Part shown: positions 17,403 through 27,638 of the stretch, one piece after another
Layout: every line of letters begins with the position of its first letter
How positions within the stretch are numbered: position 1 is the stretch's first letter
Assembly: GCA_001464955.1 (NCBI GenBank)
Contig: LNEM01000023.1
Coordinates: 62,001-126,000, forward strand
Length of the DNA: 64,000 bases
Source of the DNA: Rhizobiales bacterium Ga0077537
GTDB taxonomy: Bacteria; Pseudomonadota; Alphaproteobacteria; Rhizobiales; Hyphomicrobiaceae
Reading direction: 5' to 3'
Translations under genes and position numbers: made by a program
The notes under the pieces: generated by a model
What the model was told of the DNA's origin: nothing
What the model saw: the letters and a program-made list of their open reading frames with translations, nothing else
Databases searched by the model: none

Positions 17403-18155
17403 CTAGGGACCGCTTCGGCCTTCGGCCGCGACACGCGGCGGCGCGAGGGCGAAGCGGCCGATCACCGAGAGGATCTTGATCCCGGCCATCACCGTGCCAC
17501 GCACGGTCCCCGAGACTTTCGATTGCCCGATGCGGACCCTGTAGTTCACCGGGACTTCCTGGGTCCGCAGCCCGTGGACTGCGGCCCGGATCTGCATCTC
17601 GACGGTCCAGCCATAGTTGCGGTCCGCCATGCCGAGACGATCGAGCGCAAGCGTCGAGATGGCTCTGTACGGTCCGAGATCCGTGTAGCGCGTGCCCCAG
17701 ATGAGGTGGATCAGCCGCGTGGCGAGCCAATTGCCGAAGCGCTGCTGCGGAGTCAGCGAGCCGGCCTCCCGATCGCCGAGAACCCGAGACCCGATGACCA
17801 TGTCGGCGACATCTTCAGCGATGGGCGCGATCAGCTTGGCCATGTCGTCGGCGTGGTCTGAGTAGTCGCCGTCCATGAACACGACGATCTCGGCGCCGTC
17901 GATATGCCGGAGACCCGTGAGGCATGCCGCACCGTAGCCGCGCTCCGGCTCGGCGACGACGATGGCACCATGTTGGCGCGCTTCGTCTGCCGTCCGGTCC
18001 GTCGAGCCGTTGTCGACCACTATCGCCCGATCGACGAAGGTCGGGAGATCGGCCAGCACGCGACCGATGGCCTTCTCCTCGTTGAGGGCAGGAATGACGA
18101 CGGCGATGCGGCGGCCGTGAAACATCCAGTCGGTCCGGTTCTGCTGGGGGATCAT
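17403..18155 (-). CDS. Glycosyltransferase family 2 protein (DPM/DolP-mannose synthase-like)
   Basis: 250 residues from the chosen ATG at 18155 (MIPQQNRTDW); in-frame alternatives are 18125 and 18281. The GT-A fold begins with AVVIPALNEEKAIGRVL, then VVDNGSTDRTADEA and the metal-binding VFMDGDYSDH. GSRVLG and WTVEMQIRAAVHG are typical of polyprenyl-phosphate glycosyltransferases. It has no transmembrane segment, unlike longer DPM-like enzymes. Likely uses a nucleotide sugar and a lipid-linked or envelope acceptor. The acceptor is unknown, and the MFS gene alongside gives no firm clue. Confidence 0.82.
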   Translation of the reverse strand: MIPQQNRTDWMFHGRRIAVVIPALNEEKAIGRVLADLPTFVDRAIVVDNGSTDRTADEARQHGAIVVAEPERGYGAACLTGLRHIDGAEIVVFMDGDYSDHADDMAKLIAPIAEDVADMVIGSRVLGDREAGSLTPQQRFGNWLATRLIHLIWGTRYTDLGPYRAISTLALDRLGMADRNYGWTVEMQIRAAVHGLRTQEVPVNYRVRIGQSKVSGTVRGTVMAGIKILSVIGRFALAPPRVAAEGRSGP

Positions 18156-18388
18156 CGCTCGATAGCATCGAAACCGAGCAGACATAAGGCACCTCGCGAG
18201 GACGTGAAGATCCGCCATCGGACCGTGATCGCCCCGGCCGTCGATAGCCGACGCCACACGCGTCGTCGACCGAGGCGCCATCCGCTACCCCGCATGGACG
18301 GGGTTTGCATTGCGGCAGAGGCGACGCTGGGCTAGCAGTGAAGTCGTGCGGCTGCGGAGCCGCCCGATATCAGGAGGCCCGTGCGGCC

Positions 18389-19660
18389 GTGAAAGAGCAG
18401 TTCATCCTCGGGTGGGAGGAATGGCTGGCGTTACCGGATCTCGGCCTTCCTGCCATGAAGGCCAAGATCGACACCGGTGCCCGAACGTCGGCGCTGGCGG
18501 CGTCCGCGATCGAGGAGATCGGCACGTCCGATCAGCCCCGCGTTCGCTTCGTCGTGAGACCGATTCCCGGTCGCGACGACGTCGAAATCACCTGCGTGGC
18601 GGACGTGGTCGACCGGCGCGACGTAACCAGCTCGAACGGCGAGGCCGAGCGCCGCTACGTCATCCGCACCGTGGCACGCATGGGCGAGCGCGAGTGGCCC
18701 ATCGACGTCACCCTGGCGAGCCGCGAGCAGATGGCCTACCGCATGCTGCTCGGGCGCCAGGCCGTCCGGGCCGACATGATCGTCGATCCGGCGACGTCGT
18801 TCCGCCAGCCGCAGCTGAGCTACCGGTCCTATGGTTCGGCCGCCCGCAGCGAGCCCGTCAGCCGACCCTTGTCCATCGGTCTCCTGTCGCGCCGCCCCGA
18901 GAACCCCTCGAACCGTCGCCTCGTCCGGCAGGCCGAGTTGCGCGGTCATGCCATGCCGGTGATCGATCGCCGGCGCGTTTCGCTCTACATTGCGAGCCGT
19001 GAGCCGGCGATCCTGATCAACGGTGAGCCGCTCGAGCACCTCGATGCGGTCATCTTCAGGGCCGGCAAGTCGCCGAGCCACTTCACGCTCGCCATCATCC
19101 GCCAACTCGAGCATTTCGGGACCCTGTCGCTCAACCCCGTCGACGCGATGATGAAGGCGGGCGATGCGCTGGTCCTGCGGCAGACCTTGGCCGCGGCCGG
19201 CATCGACGTCCCCGAGATCGCCGTCAACCCGCGCGATCTCGCACGCGTGAAGTCGGGCTCCGAGCATACGTTGGCGGACAGCCTCGGTGCGCTCGGCTCT
19301 GGCCGTCGCCTGCGCTTCGCGATCGTCGGCAATCGGGCGCTCGTCGGCCTGGAGCAGGCCCCGACGACGGCCCTGGATGGCGACAACCAGTGGCACGCGA
19401 TCACCGGCTCGGGCACCGAGGTCGAGGCCGCCCGCCGCCTCGCCGAGCAGGCCGCCCGCGTGATTGGCCTTGGCTTCGTCGCTGTCGATGTTCTGCTGTC
19501 GCGCACGGGCCCGCTCGTCGTCGATGTGACGGCGAACGTATCGCTCTCGATGATCGAGCGGCTGACCGGCGTGTCGCTTGCTGAAGCCGTGATCGTCCAC
19601 ATAGAGCAGGCCGTCGCCGCACACGATCGTCGCAAGGCCCAGGCCAGGGACCAGCAATGA
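18389..19660 (+). CDS. RimB/RloA2-type retropepsin-like protease domain fused to a degenerate RimK ATP-grasp domain
   Basis: 423 residues from a GTG at 18389, 11 bases after AGGAGG. Residues ~5-150 are the 'ATP-dependent zinc protease' domain, now viewed as retropepsin-like; KIDTGARTSAL supplies the D-T-G-A active-site motif near residue 28. From ~163 the sequence follows RimK (IGLLSRR, LDAVIFRAG, YLNP-like LSLNPVDAMMKAGDAL, TLAAAGIDVPE). The central ATP-binding region normally reading VVKxxEGTQGxGV is absent, replaced by ~25 unrelated residues. The metal motif MEVNASPG is VDVTANVS. The ligase half is therefore probably inactive. Its stop overlaps the next small gene (ATGA). Confidence 0.75.
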   Translation: MKEQFILGWEEWLALPDLGLPAMKAKIDTGARTSALAASAIEEIGTSDQPRVRFVVRPIPGRDDVEITCVADVVDRRDVTSSNGEAERRYVIRTVARMGEREWPIDVTLASREQMAYRMLLGRQAVRADMIVDPATSFRQPQLSYRSYGSAARSEPVSRPLSIGLLSRRPENPSNRRLVRQAELRGHAMPVIDRRRVSLYIASREPAILINGEPLEHLDAVIFRAGKSPSHFTLAIIRQLEHFGTLSLNPVDAMMKAGDALVLRQTLAAAGIDVPEIAVNPRDLARVKSGSEHTLADSLGALGSGRRLRFAIVGNRALVGLEQAPTTALDGDNQWHAITGSGTEVEAARRLAEQAARVIGLGFVAVDVLLSRTGPLVVDVTANVSLSMIERLTGVSLAEAVIVHIEQAVAAHDRRKAQARDQQ

Positions 19661-19974
19661 CGCGCCGGCATGTCTGGATCTCGAGTTTCGAGCTTGCCTT
19701 TCCGCCCGGTCACGCGATGTCCGGCGAGGGTGAGGGCGCATTCGTCTTCTGTCTTTTCGCCGCCGATGCCGAGGCGACGGCCGTCACCGCCATGGAGGAC
19801 CGCCTGGCACGCGATGGCTACGAGATCCGGCGTCGCGAGACGGTGATGCCCCACTCTGCAGGAGAGGACGACGAGACCGGGCTCGACTGGGACGCCCTCG
19901 CCGAGCAGGCCAAGACCACGGGGGCCGTGGTCTATTCCACGTTCTACGTGTTCGACAAGACCGATCGGGCCTGA
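19657..19974 (+). CDS. Hypothetical protein coupled to the RimB-RimK fusion gene
   Basis: 105 residues, starting in the stop of the upstream gene (ATGA overlap), which indicates translational coupling and a linked function. I do not recognise the family. The sequence is acidic and soluble, without signal peptide or membrane segment. It looks like a small alpha/beta domain (HVWISSFELAF, then EATAVTAMEDRLARDGYEIRRRE and VVYSTFYVFDKT). A role as a partner or substrate adaptor of the upstream protease is possible but unproven. Confidence 0.7.
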   Translation: MTRRHVWISSFELAFPPGHAMSGEGEGAFVFCLFAADAEATAVTAMEDRLARDGYEIRRRETVMPHSAGEDDETGLDWDALAEQAKTTGAVVYSTFYVFDKTDRA

Positions 19975-20011
19975 CCGCGCAGACCAGGCGATCGCGGACG
20001 ACCGCGCGCCG

Positions 20012-21205
20012 TCATCGACCGAGCCTCTTGGCGACCTCTTCGAGCATGACGTCCGTGGCGCCGCCGCCGATGGCGTGCGCGCGCGCATCGCGCGCCATGC
20101 GCTCGATCGGGCTGCCGGTCATGTAGCCGGCGCCGCCGAAAAGCTGCAGGCAGCCGTGCGTGACCTCAAGCACAAGCTCCCCGCACAGCGCCTTGATCAT
20201 CGAAACTTCGCGCACGCAGTCCTGCCCGGCCGCCGCCCGCCACGCCGTCTCGTAGACGAAGGCGCGGGCCGCAGCCACTTTCGTCGCCATGGTAGCCAGC
20301 TTGTGCCGCACGACCTGCTTGTCCCAGAGCGTACCCCCGAACGCCTTGCGTGACTGCACATGCTCGAGCGCCAGAGCGATGGCCGCCTCGCATTCCCCGA
20401 TGGCCTGCGCGCCGAGAACCAGCCGCTCGTTCTGGAAGTTGCTCATCAGGGCGTAGAAGCCCCGGCCCTCCTCGCCGATGATGTTCTCGACCGGCACCCG
20501 CACCTCGTCGAACACGAGTTCCGCCATGTCCGACGACCGCCAGCCGTGCTTGTCGAAGGCACGGGCGACGCGAAAGCCGGGCGTCCCCTTTTCCACCAGC
20601 ACCATCGAGACGCTGCGGCTGCCGCCCTGCTCGCCCGTTTTCACCGCGACGCAATAGACGTCTGCGAGCACACCGTTGGTGATGAAATGCTTGGTCCCGT
20701 TGATGACGAGGTCGCCGCCCTCACGCCGCGCGGCGCAGGTGATGCCCTTGACGTCGGAGCCCGCGGCCGGCTCTGTGATCGCGACTGCGGTGATGACCGA
20801 GCCGTCGATGATGCCGCGCATCCAGCGCGCCTTCTGGGCTTCGCTGCCCGAGTTTGCGATGTGCACGGATGCCATGTCGGTGTGGTCGAGCACGGTGATG
20901 GCGAACCCGCCATAGGTCGACCGGCCGAGTTCCTCCGCCAGGACCACGCTCGCCCTCTCGTCCATCGCCGAGCCGCCCCACCGCTCGGGATACCGGATCC
21001 CGAGGAAGCCGAGCGCCCCCATCCGCCGCAGCACGTCGCGGGGCACGGCCCCCGCCACCTCCCACGCATCCGCGTGCGGCTTGACCTCCTCCTCCACGAA
21101 GCGGCGCACCTGGTCGCGCAGCATCTCGTGCTCCTCCGAGAGGAACGGGGAGGTGCCATTGCCGTGACTGGCCGGACGGGACTGCAGCTCGGACATGATT
21201 GCCAC
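20012..21205 (-). CDS. Acyl-CoA dehydrogenase
   Basis: 397 residues, normal for the family. The order is helical N-domain (SEEHEMLRDQVRRFVEEEVKPHADAWE), FAD-binding beta domain with TAVAITEPAAGSDVKG and KHFITNG, and C-terminal helices with QLFGGAGYMTGSPIERMARDARAHAIGGG. The chain-length class is unclear. It should catalyse alpha,beta-dehydrogenation of an acyl-CoA with electrons passed to ETF. An ATG three codons downstream (21196) is an alternative start. Monocistronic, convergent with the RimB-RimK pair. Confidence 0.9.
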   Translation of the reverse strand: MAIMSELQSRPASHGNGTSPFLSEEHEMLRDQVRRFVEEEVKPHADAWEVAGAVPRDVLRRMGALGFLGIRYPERWGGSAMDERASVVLAEELGRSTYGGFAITVLDHTDMASVHIANSGSEAQKARWMRGIIDGSVITAVAITEPAAGSDVKGITCAARREGGDLVINGTKHFITNGVLADVYCVAVKTGEQGGSRSVSMVLVEKGTPGFRVARAFDKHGWRSSDMAELVFDEVRVPVENIIGEEGRGFYALMSNFQNERLVLGAQAIGECEAAIALALEHVQSRKAFGGTLWDKQVVRHKLATMATKVAAARAFVYETAWRAAAGQDCVREVSMIKALCGELVLEVTHGCLQLFGGAGYMTGSPIERMARDARAHAIGGGATDVMLEEVAKRLGR

Positions 21206-21476
21206 CTCGAGTTCGCGGCGCCGACGCTCGCTGCCGCCACCATTTCAGTATGTCCCCGCACCGGGTCGCGCAAGACTTCGTCTCATGACAAGAAAATGCC
21301 ACGTCGGGGCCGAAATAACTCCAGATTGAACAGTGATCATAATGCCTGCCGGGGAGACATGAAGTCGAGAGAAGCGAGCGTCACGCCCTCGCCTCCCTCG
21401 CGCTCCGGCCGGCATGCGCCCGCGCATGTCCGCACGCGTCGAAGTCGGCCCACGGGGAGCCGGAGGAGTATGTCAG

Positions 21477-22184
21477 ATGCAGAAATTGGTCATCGAGAGC
21501 GAGATACTGATCGAGGTTTACGCCCTGTCCGATGCGCTGGCCGAGCGGGCGCGCGCCGTCCGTCGCACGGCCGACGCCTTCGAGAAACTCATGATGGATG
21601 TGGTGATCCGACTGGTCGAGGATGTCGTCGCCGGCAAGCAGCCGGAGGGCTCCGGCTATCGCGACGGCACGCAAGGCCGCTTCGAAACCCGGTTGCACTA
21701 CTGGCTCGAGCGAGCGGGTCGGATCTATCGCGTCGTGATCCTGCAATTCGATGCAACGACCCGGACGAAGCCGATCCTGCTTGACGGAATGGCCATCATC
21801 TACGGCGACCGCCAGCTGCTGGCCCGCTTCGCAGCCTACCGCGACGCTGACCCGCGCGCCGTCACGATCACGGCCATTCCGACGGCATCCCCCGCCGACC
21901 GCGCTCCGCCTGAAGCCCGCCCCAAGCGGCCTGCCGTTCCCAGTTCGCTGGTCCATCGCCTGTCGAGGCGGGTCACGGACCTCCTCGCTCGCTGCACGAT
22001 CTGGCTCGCGACGGCATTCGTGCCGGCGCGCGTCGAGAGTGCCTCGAAACATGCGGGCACCGGTTGGCCCGACGGCGCATTGGCGGCACCTGACGAAACA
22101 GCCGAGCAACCGTCTCTGCCACGTCCCGCGCTCAGCCACCGAGCCAGTCGCGACCCCAGCGATCATAGTCGTCCGCCCGCGTGA
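21477..22184 (+). CDS. Hypothetical protein
   Basis: 235 residues from the ATG at 21477, preceded by GGAGGA. Residues 1-~130 look like a folded domain rich in long helices (LVIESEILIEVYALSDALAERARAVRR and so on), with a conserved-looking RFETRLHYWLERAGRIYRVVILQFDATTRTK region split by short turns. The C-terminal ~100 residues are Pro/Ala/Arg-rich and probably disordered. The last ~50 bases overlap the convergent oxaloacetate decarboxylase-type gene. I do not recognise the family. No signal peptide or clear membrane segment. Confidence 0.6.
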   Translation: MQKLVIESEILIEVYALSDALAERARAVRRTADAFEKLMMDVVIRLVEDVVAGKQPEGSGYRDGTQGRFETRLHYWLERAGRIYRVVILQFDATTRTKPILLDGMAIIYGDRQLLARFAAYRDADPRAVTITAIPTASPADRAPPEARPKRPAVPSSLVHRLSRRVTDLLARCTIWLATAFVPARVESASKHAGTGWPDGALAAPDETAEQPSLPRPALSHRASRDPSDHSRPPA

Positions 22185-23004
22185 GCCGGCGCATCGTCTC
22201 GGCCGAGGCGACGCCTTTGAGATCGGCGGGCGCCACACCGTCACGCAACGCCTTGAGGGTGTCGTGGATGGCTTGCGCGGCGGCAGCGAACTGCTGATGC
22301 CCCTGCAAAGCGATCCGAACCCCGCGCGACGCGAGATAGGCCTTGTCCGCGATGGCGGGCGGCGTATGTCCGAGGATCAACGGCTTGCCGATGCTGGCGG
22401 CCATGACGGCATCGAGTTCGTCCCGCGACTTGATCCCGACGAGGAAGATCGCATCCACGCCGGCGGCCGCGTAGGCTTTCGCCCGGACGATGGTCTCGTC
22501 GATACCCGCGATTGCGGGGGCGCTGGTCCGTCCCGCGATGACGAGGTCGGGATCGGCCCGGCCGGCGATGGCGGCCTTCATCTTGCCCACGCCTTCCTCG
22601 ACCGACAGCATGCGCTGCTTGGCGCCGAGGCCGAACGGCTGCGGCAGGTCCGTATCCTCGATTGAAAGCCCCGACACGCCGGCGGCTTCCAGTTCCTCGA
22701 CCGTCCGCATCACCGAAAGCGCGTTGCCGTAGCCATGGTCGGCATCGCACATCAGCGAGAGATCGACCGCGCGCATGATGCGGTGCGCCTGCTCGGCGAA
22801 CTCGCTCAGCGTCAGCGTGATGAGATCGGGGGCCCCGAGCACCGTCAGTGAGGCCGTCGAGCCGGCGAACATGCCGACATCGAAGCCGATGTCGTGCGCG
22901 ATCCGCCCGGAAATGGGGTCGTGAACCGACGCCGGATGGATGCAGGCGTCACCTTCGATGACCCGGCGAAAGCGTTGGCGGCGGCTCGTCCAGCGTGACG
23001 TCAT
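22132..23004 (-). CDS. Isocitrate lyase/PEP mutase-family enzyme, oxaloacetate decarboxylase type
   Basis: 290 residues with the TIM-barrel fold of the ICL/PEP mutase superfamily. DADHGYGNALSVMRTVEELEAAGVSGLSIEDT includes the Mg-binding aspartates. It is followed by LPQPFG, IAGRTSA and GVDAIFLVGI. The combination fits the PA4872-like oxaloacetate decarboxylases rather than isocitrate lyase or methylisocitrate lyase, since the catalytic KKCGH-type cysteine loop is not seen. The expected reaction is oxaloacetate to pyruvate and CO2 in the cytoplasm. The region between its start and the divergent kinase gene is 175 bases. Confidence 0.8.
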   Translation of the reverse strand: MTSRWTSRRQRFRRVIEGDACIHPASVHDPISGRIAHDIGFDVGMFAGSTASLTVLGAPDLITLTLSEFAEQAHRIMRAVDLSLMCDADHGYGNALSVMRTVEELEAAGVSGLSIEDTDLPQPFGLGAKQRMLSVEEGVGKMKAAIAGRADPDLVIAGRTSAPAIAGIDETIVRAKAYAAAGVDAIFLVGIKSRDELDAVMAASIGKPLILGHTPPAIADKAYLASRGVRIALQGHQQFAAAAQAIHDTLKALRDGVAPADLKGVASAETMRRLTRADDYDRWGRDWLGG

Positions 23005-23179
23005 GGATTAGGGCTCCTTGGGGGCTAAGCAATCGTGGCGATAGTCGACGCCGCTTCCGTGCGGATTGCAAGCATGCCCCGATCACCGCATTTTGAGACC
23101 ATCGTGTGCCTTGCATGACGCGCTTAATTCATCCACGTTCAATTTTCGGGACAGGTCCATTCCGGAGCGGGAGGCGCGC

Positions 23180-25834
23180 GTGTCTGATTACCGGCAGGCC
23201 CTGCCCGTGGGCTTCGTGCTTGCCAGCGACTACCGCATCACGGGCGTGCTCGGACAGGGCGGCTTCGGCCTCACCTACAAGGCCGACGACCTGCGTCTCG
23301 GCCGGCCTGTCGCCGTCAAGGAGTACTTCCCGACCGACCTCGCGCTCCGCGAGCGTCGCTCGACGGTCGTCGCCCGCTCGTCCCGCGAGGAAGGCGTTCT
23401 GGCCTGGGGAAGGGCCAAGTTCCTGGAGGAAGCCCGTACCCTGGCCCGCTTCCGGCACCGGAGCATCGTCCGCGTTTCACGTCTGTTCGAGGCCAATAAC
23501 ACCGCCTACATGGTGCTTGACTTCGAGATGGGCCCGAACCTGGCGGAGTGGCGGAACCGGCTGCATCGGCCCCCTACTCAGAAAGAACTCGATCGGATCG
23601 CCGGCGATCTGATCGAGGCCGTCGAGGCCGTCCACGCCGCCGGCATCCTGCATCGGGACATCAAGCCCGCCAACGTCATCATGCGCGACGGCGACGCGCC
23701 GGTGCTGATCGATTTCGGCGCCGCACGGCAGGCGCTCTCGGCCCAGTCGAAGACAGTCCATGCGATTGTGACACCCGGCTATTCGCCGAAGGAACAGTAT
23801 GCCGTCGATCTCGATCGGCAGGGGGCCTGGAGCGATATCTATGCCCTCGGCGCGACCCTCTATTTTCTGGTGACGGGAAAGTCGCCGCCGGATGCCCTCT
23901 CGCGCGATCTCGGCGAGGACATGGCCATGCCGGCGAGCGACTCTGGCCCCTGGCGCAAGGGTTTTCTCGACGCCATTTCGGCGGCCATGACGGTGGAGGC
24001 GTCGGCGCGCCCCCAGTCGGTCGCCGAGTGGCGCCGGATGCTTCTCGGAACAGGCGGCCGAACAGGCGCGACCGTAGCCACCCTCGCCGCGCCGGGCGGC
24101 AATGGGCGGAAGGACACGCCGGCGCCCGGCGCGTCTCCGAGCCTCTCAGTCAAGCCCTCGCCACGCCCCGAACTGTCCTTCGACGACCTGCCCGCGACCC
24201 CACCGCCACCCATCCGAAGGCCCAAGGCCGCCCGCCCCATCGTGGTGCTGGCCCTGATTTCGGGCATCGCGGCCCTGGGCGGTCTCGCCTACTGGATCGG
24301 CGTCGAGGCCCCGTCCCGTGACGCGGCCGCGTGGCAGGCAGCGCTCGCGACGAATACGGCCGCCGCCTTCGAGCGCTACACGCGCGACCAGCCGAGCGGC
24401 CGCCATGTGGATGAAGCGCGGCGGCGCCTGCAGGCGTTGCGCGTGGCTGAAGCTGGCGTACCAGGCACGGTCGCTCCCCCCGCCGCGACGCCGGTTGCAG
24501 GGGCGGCCCCGTCTCCGGAGCCACCTGTCACCGCCCTTTCCGGACAACCGACGCCCGGCGCAGGGGCGCCCGCCAGCCGCGCCGATAACCAGACGACCGA
24601 ACCCCGCCCCCTATCCGAAGTTGCCGCCGTCGCCACAGAACGCGAATGCGAGGATGGCACCCGGTCGGTCTTCGGCGTGTGCCCCACCCGTATCCCGCCA
24701 CAGCCCCTCCCGGCCGCGTCGACCGCACGCCCTCCCCTCGCGCCTGCATCGACACAAGCGCGCCCGAGTGAGCCACCACGTGCCACTGTGCCCCCCGCAG
24801 TTTCGACAGCCGCTGAAACTTTCGAACGGTCCGGCCCGCCGCTGGCGTTGAGCGACAAGGACATCACCGAGCTGGCCGTTGCGGCGCCGCGAGCCCGATG
24901 GAAGGCTGTGAACGCGGCCGCCCTGGGAGACACATCGGCCGGCTTCGGCGAACAGGCACAGGATTTCGCAGCCGAACTGCTGCGCACCTCGGCCGGCAAG
25001 CTCGAGATCGAGCTGACCGAGACGGCGACAGTCGCTCAGGCGATTGCCACACCGGCCCGCATCGCCGCGGATCGCCAGACCTTCGCCTGGCACACCCCGA
25101 CCCATGCCGCAGGCGACCGCCCTGAGCGCGCCATTCTGGCGGGAAGCGTTCCGTTCGGACTCGGGCCGGTGGAGCACGTCCGCTGGCTGCGCGCCGAAGG
25201 AACCCGCCTCCTCGAACAGAGCTATGCCGATGCCGGCACCCCTGTGCGGGCCATCCCCTGCGGTATCGCAGGTGGCGTCGGCGGCTGGTTCCGGCGCGAG
25301 ATCCGCTCACCCTCGGATCTGAAAGGCCTGAAGATCGCCGCTCCCGAGCTGATGTCGCGAGCGCTCGCGACGCTCGAAGCGACGAGCGTCCGCGTTAATG
25401 CCCGGAGCGAGATCGCTTCAGCCTTCAGCGCGAACCGCATCGATGCCAGCCTCTGGTACACGCCCGAGACCGATACCTTCCTGGGTCGCGCGCGCCCAGC
25501 GACGGCCTATCACTTCCCCGGCGTGCACAGTCCCGCCCTCGTCTTCGACCTTCTGATCGGCCGGCCTGCGTGGGAGGCGATGCCGGTGGCCCAGCGCCGC
25601 CTTCTCGACGAGGCCTGCCGCCGCAATCTCGATCGCTGGGCCCAGGCCTTCCCTACCACGCAGAACGACGTCCTCGACCGGATCAGGGCTCAGCGCATCC
25701 TCGTCCGCCCGCTGACCGGTCCGCTGCGGGAGACGCTCCGGAAGGCAACGGACCAGATCATGGACGAGGAATCCGCCCGGAATCAGATTTTCCGCACCGT
25801 CCGCGAGAGCTACGAGAAATTTCGCCGACAATGA
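23180..25834 (+). CDS. Transmembrane Ser/Thr protein kinase with C-terminal DctP/TakP-like TRAP solute-binding domain
   Basis: 884 residues from a GTG at 23180, six bases after GGGAGG. Residues ~1-290 form a complete Hanks-type kinase: GQGGFG glycine loop (~25-30), VAVKEYF lysine (~47), HRDIKPAN (~157), DFG (~177) and TPGYSPKEQY. One transmembrane helix lies at ~352-374. After a helical stretch and a Pro/Ala-rich linker, residues ~560-884 match a DctP-type TRAP binding protein. These include AIPCG, GGWFRREIRSPSDLKGLK, an ALWYTPETD-like ligand region and AYHFPGVHS. The extracytoplasmic domain should bind a solute, perhaps a 2-oxoacid, and control the kinase (inference). No TRAP permease is near. 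Confidence 0.88.
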   Translation: MSDYRQALPVGFVLASDYRITGVLGQGGFGLTYKADDLRLGRPVAVKEYFPTDLALRERRSTVVARSSREEGVLAWGRAKFLEEARTLARFRHRSIVRVSRLFEANNTAYMVLDFEMGPNLAEWRNRLHRPPTQKELDRIAGDLIEAVEAVHAAGILHRDIKPANVIMRDGDAPVLIDFGAARQALSAQSKTVHAIVTPGYSPKEQYAVDLDRQGAWSDIYALGATLYFLVTGKSPPDALSRDLGEDMAMPASDSGPWRKGFLDAISAAMTVEASARPQSVAEWRRMLLGTGGRTGATVATLAAPGGNGRKDTPAPGASPSLSVKPSPRPELSFDDLPATPPPPIRRPKAARPIVVLALISGIAALGGLAYWIGVEAPSRDAAAWQAALATNTAAAFERYTRDQPSGRHVDEARRRLQALRVAEAGVPGTVAPPAATPVAGAAPSPEPPVTALSGQPTPGAGAPASRADNQTTEPRPLSEVAAVATERECEDGTRSVFGVCPTRIPPQPLPAASTARPPLAPASTQARPSEPPRATVPPAVSTAAETFERSGPPLALSDKDITELAVAAPRARWKAVNAAALGDTSAGFGEQAQDFAAELLRTSAGKLEIELTETATVAQAIATPARIAADRQTFAWHTPTHAAGDRPERAILAGSVPFGLGPVEHVRWLRAEGTRLLEQSYADAGTPVRAIPCGIAGGVGGWFRREIRSPSDLKGLKIAAPELMSRALATLEATSVRVNARSEIASAFSANRIDASLWYTPETDTFLGRARPATAYHFPGVHSPALVFDLLIGRPAWEAMPVAQRRLLDEACRRNLDRWAQAFPTTQNDVLDRIRAQRILVRPLTGPLRETLRKATDQIMDEESARNQIFRTVRESYEKFRRQ

Positions 25835-25992
25835 TATACACCCTCACTTGAGTAAAGTGCGATGCTCAGGCAACGATTGAGATCGAATGAATTTTAGCCC
25901 CGAACTGACTTTACAAAATATTCGCACCGAATCTCTAGAAACACCATCGACGCTATCCGATATCTGATCCGACCGGTACGGGAGAAGAGAAA

Positions 25993-26961
<969 letters not shown>

Positions 26962-27089
26962 GCCACGCAGGCCGACGTCGGCCGCAAGACCCATGACAAC
27001 CCGGGAGCAGCCTCACCGCGCAAGCGGCGGCGGTTCCCGGAAATACACGTGGAAAGCCACCTGAGCCTCGTGAGCGTACGGAGCCCCTG

Positions 27090-27539
27090 ATGCCGATCGT
27101 CGCCTTCTTCGCCCAGTTCGGCCCCTGGAACTGGCTGCTCCTCGCCGTCGCCCTGTTCGGCCTCGAAGCGGTTGTGCCGGGCATTCATTTCGTGTGGTTC
27201 GGCGTAGCCGCCATTCTTGTCGGCCTGATCGCGCTGGCCACCGACTTCGCCTGGCAATGGCAGTTCGCGGCCTTCGCGGTCGCCTCCGTCGCGACGGTGT
27301 TCATCGCCCGTCGTTTCGCACGGTCGGACAATGCGCCGAGCGACGCACCCGATCTCAACGACCGGGGCGCCCAGTACATCGGTCGCACGGTTGTCGTCGA
27401 GAACGCGATCGAGAGTGGCCGAGGCCGCGTCCGTGTCGCCGACACGCTGTGGCAGGCCGAAGGCGATGACGCGCCCGCTGGAGCCCGCGTGCGCGTGACG
27501 GGCGTTCGTGGCAATGTGCTCGTCGTCGAAGCTGCCTGA
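27090..27539 (+). CDS. NfeD-like (YbbK-type) membrane protein
   Basis: 149 residues: two or three transmembrane helices (WNWLLLAVALFGLEAVVPG, then IHFVWFGVAAILVGLIAL) followed by an OB-fold C-terminal domain (GRTVVVENAIESGRGRVRVADTLWQAEG). This is the short NfeD form without the ClpP-like protease domain. In E. coli QmcA-YbbK the pair forms one membrane complex. It lies 128 bases after the SPFH gene on the same strand, so the two should work together. Confidence 0.88.
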   Translation: MPIVAFFAQFGPWNWLLLAVALFGLEAVVPGIHFVWFGVAAILVGLIALATDFAWQWQFAAFAVASVATVFIARRFARSDNAPSDAPDLNDRGAQYIGRTVVVENAIESGRGRVRVADTLWQAEGDDAPAGARVRVTGVRGNVLVVEAA

Positions 27540-27638
27540 CCCGCAACCGGCGCAGACCGGATGCGAGCAATGACCTGACGCACACTCGAGTTTGCCGGCA
27601 GCCCCGCCTGCCCAGGCATCGCGGGATGATCGGCCTCC

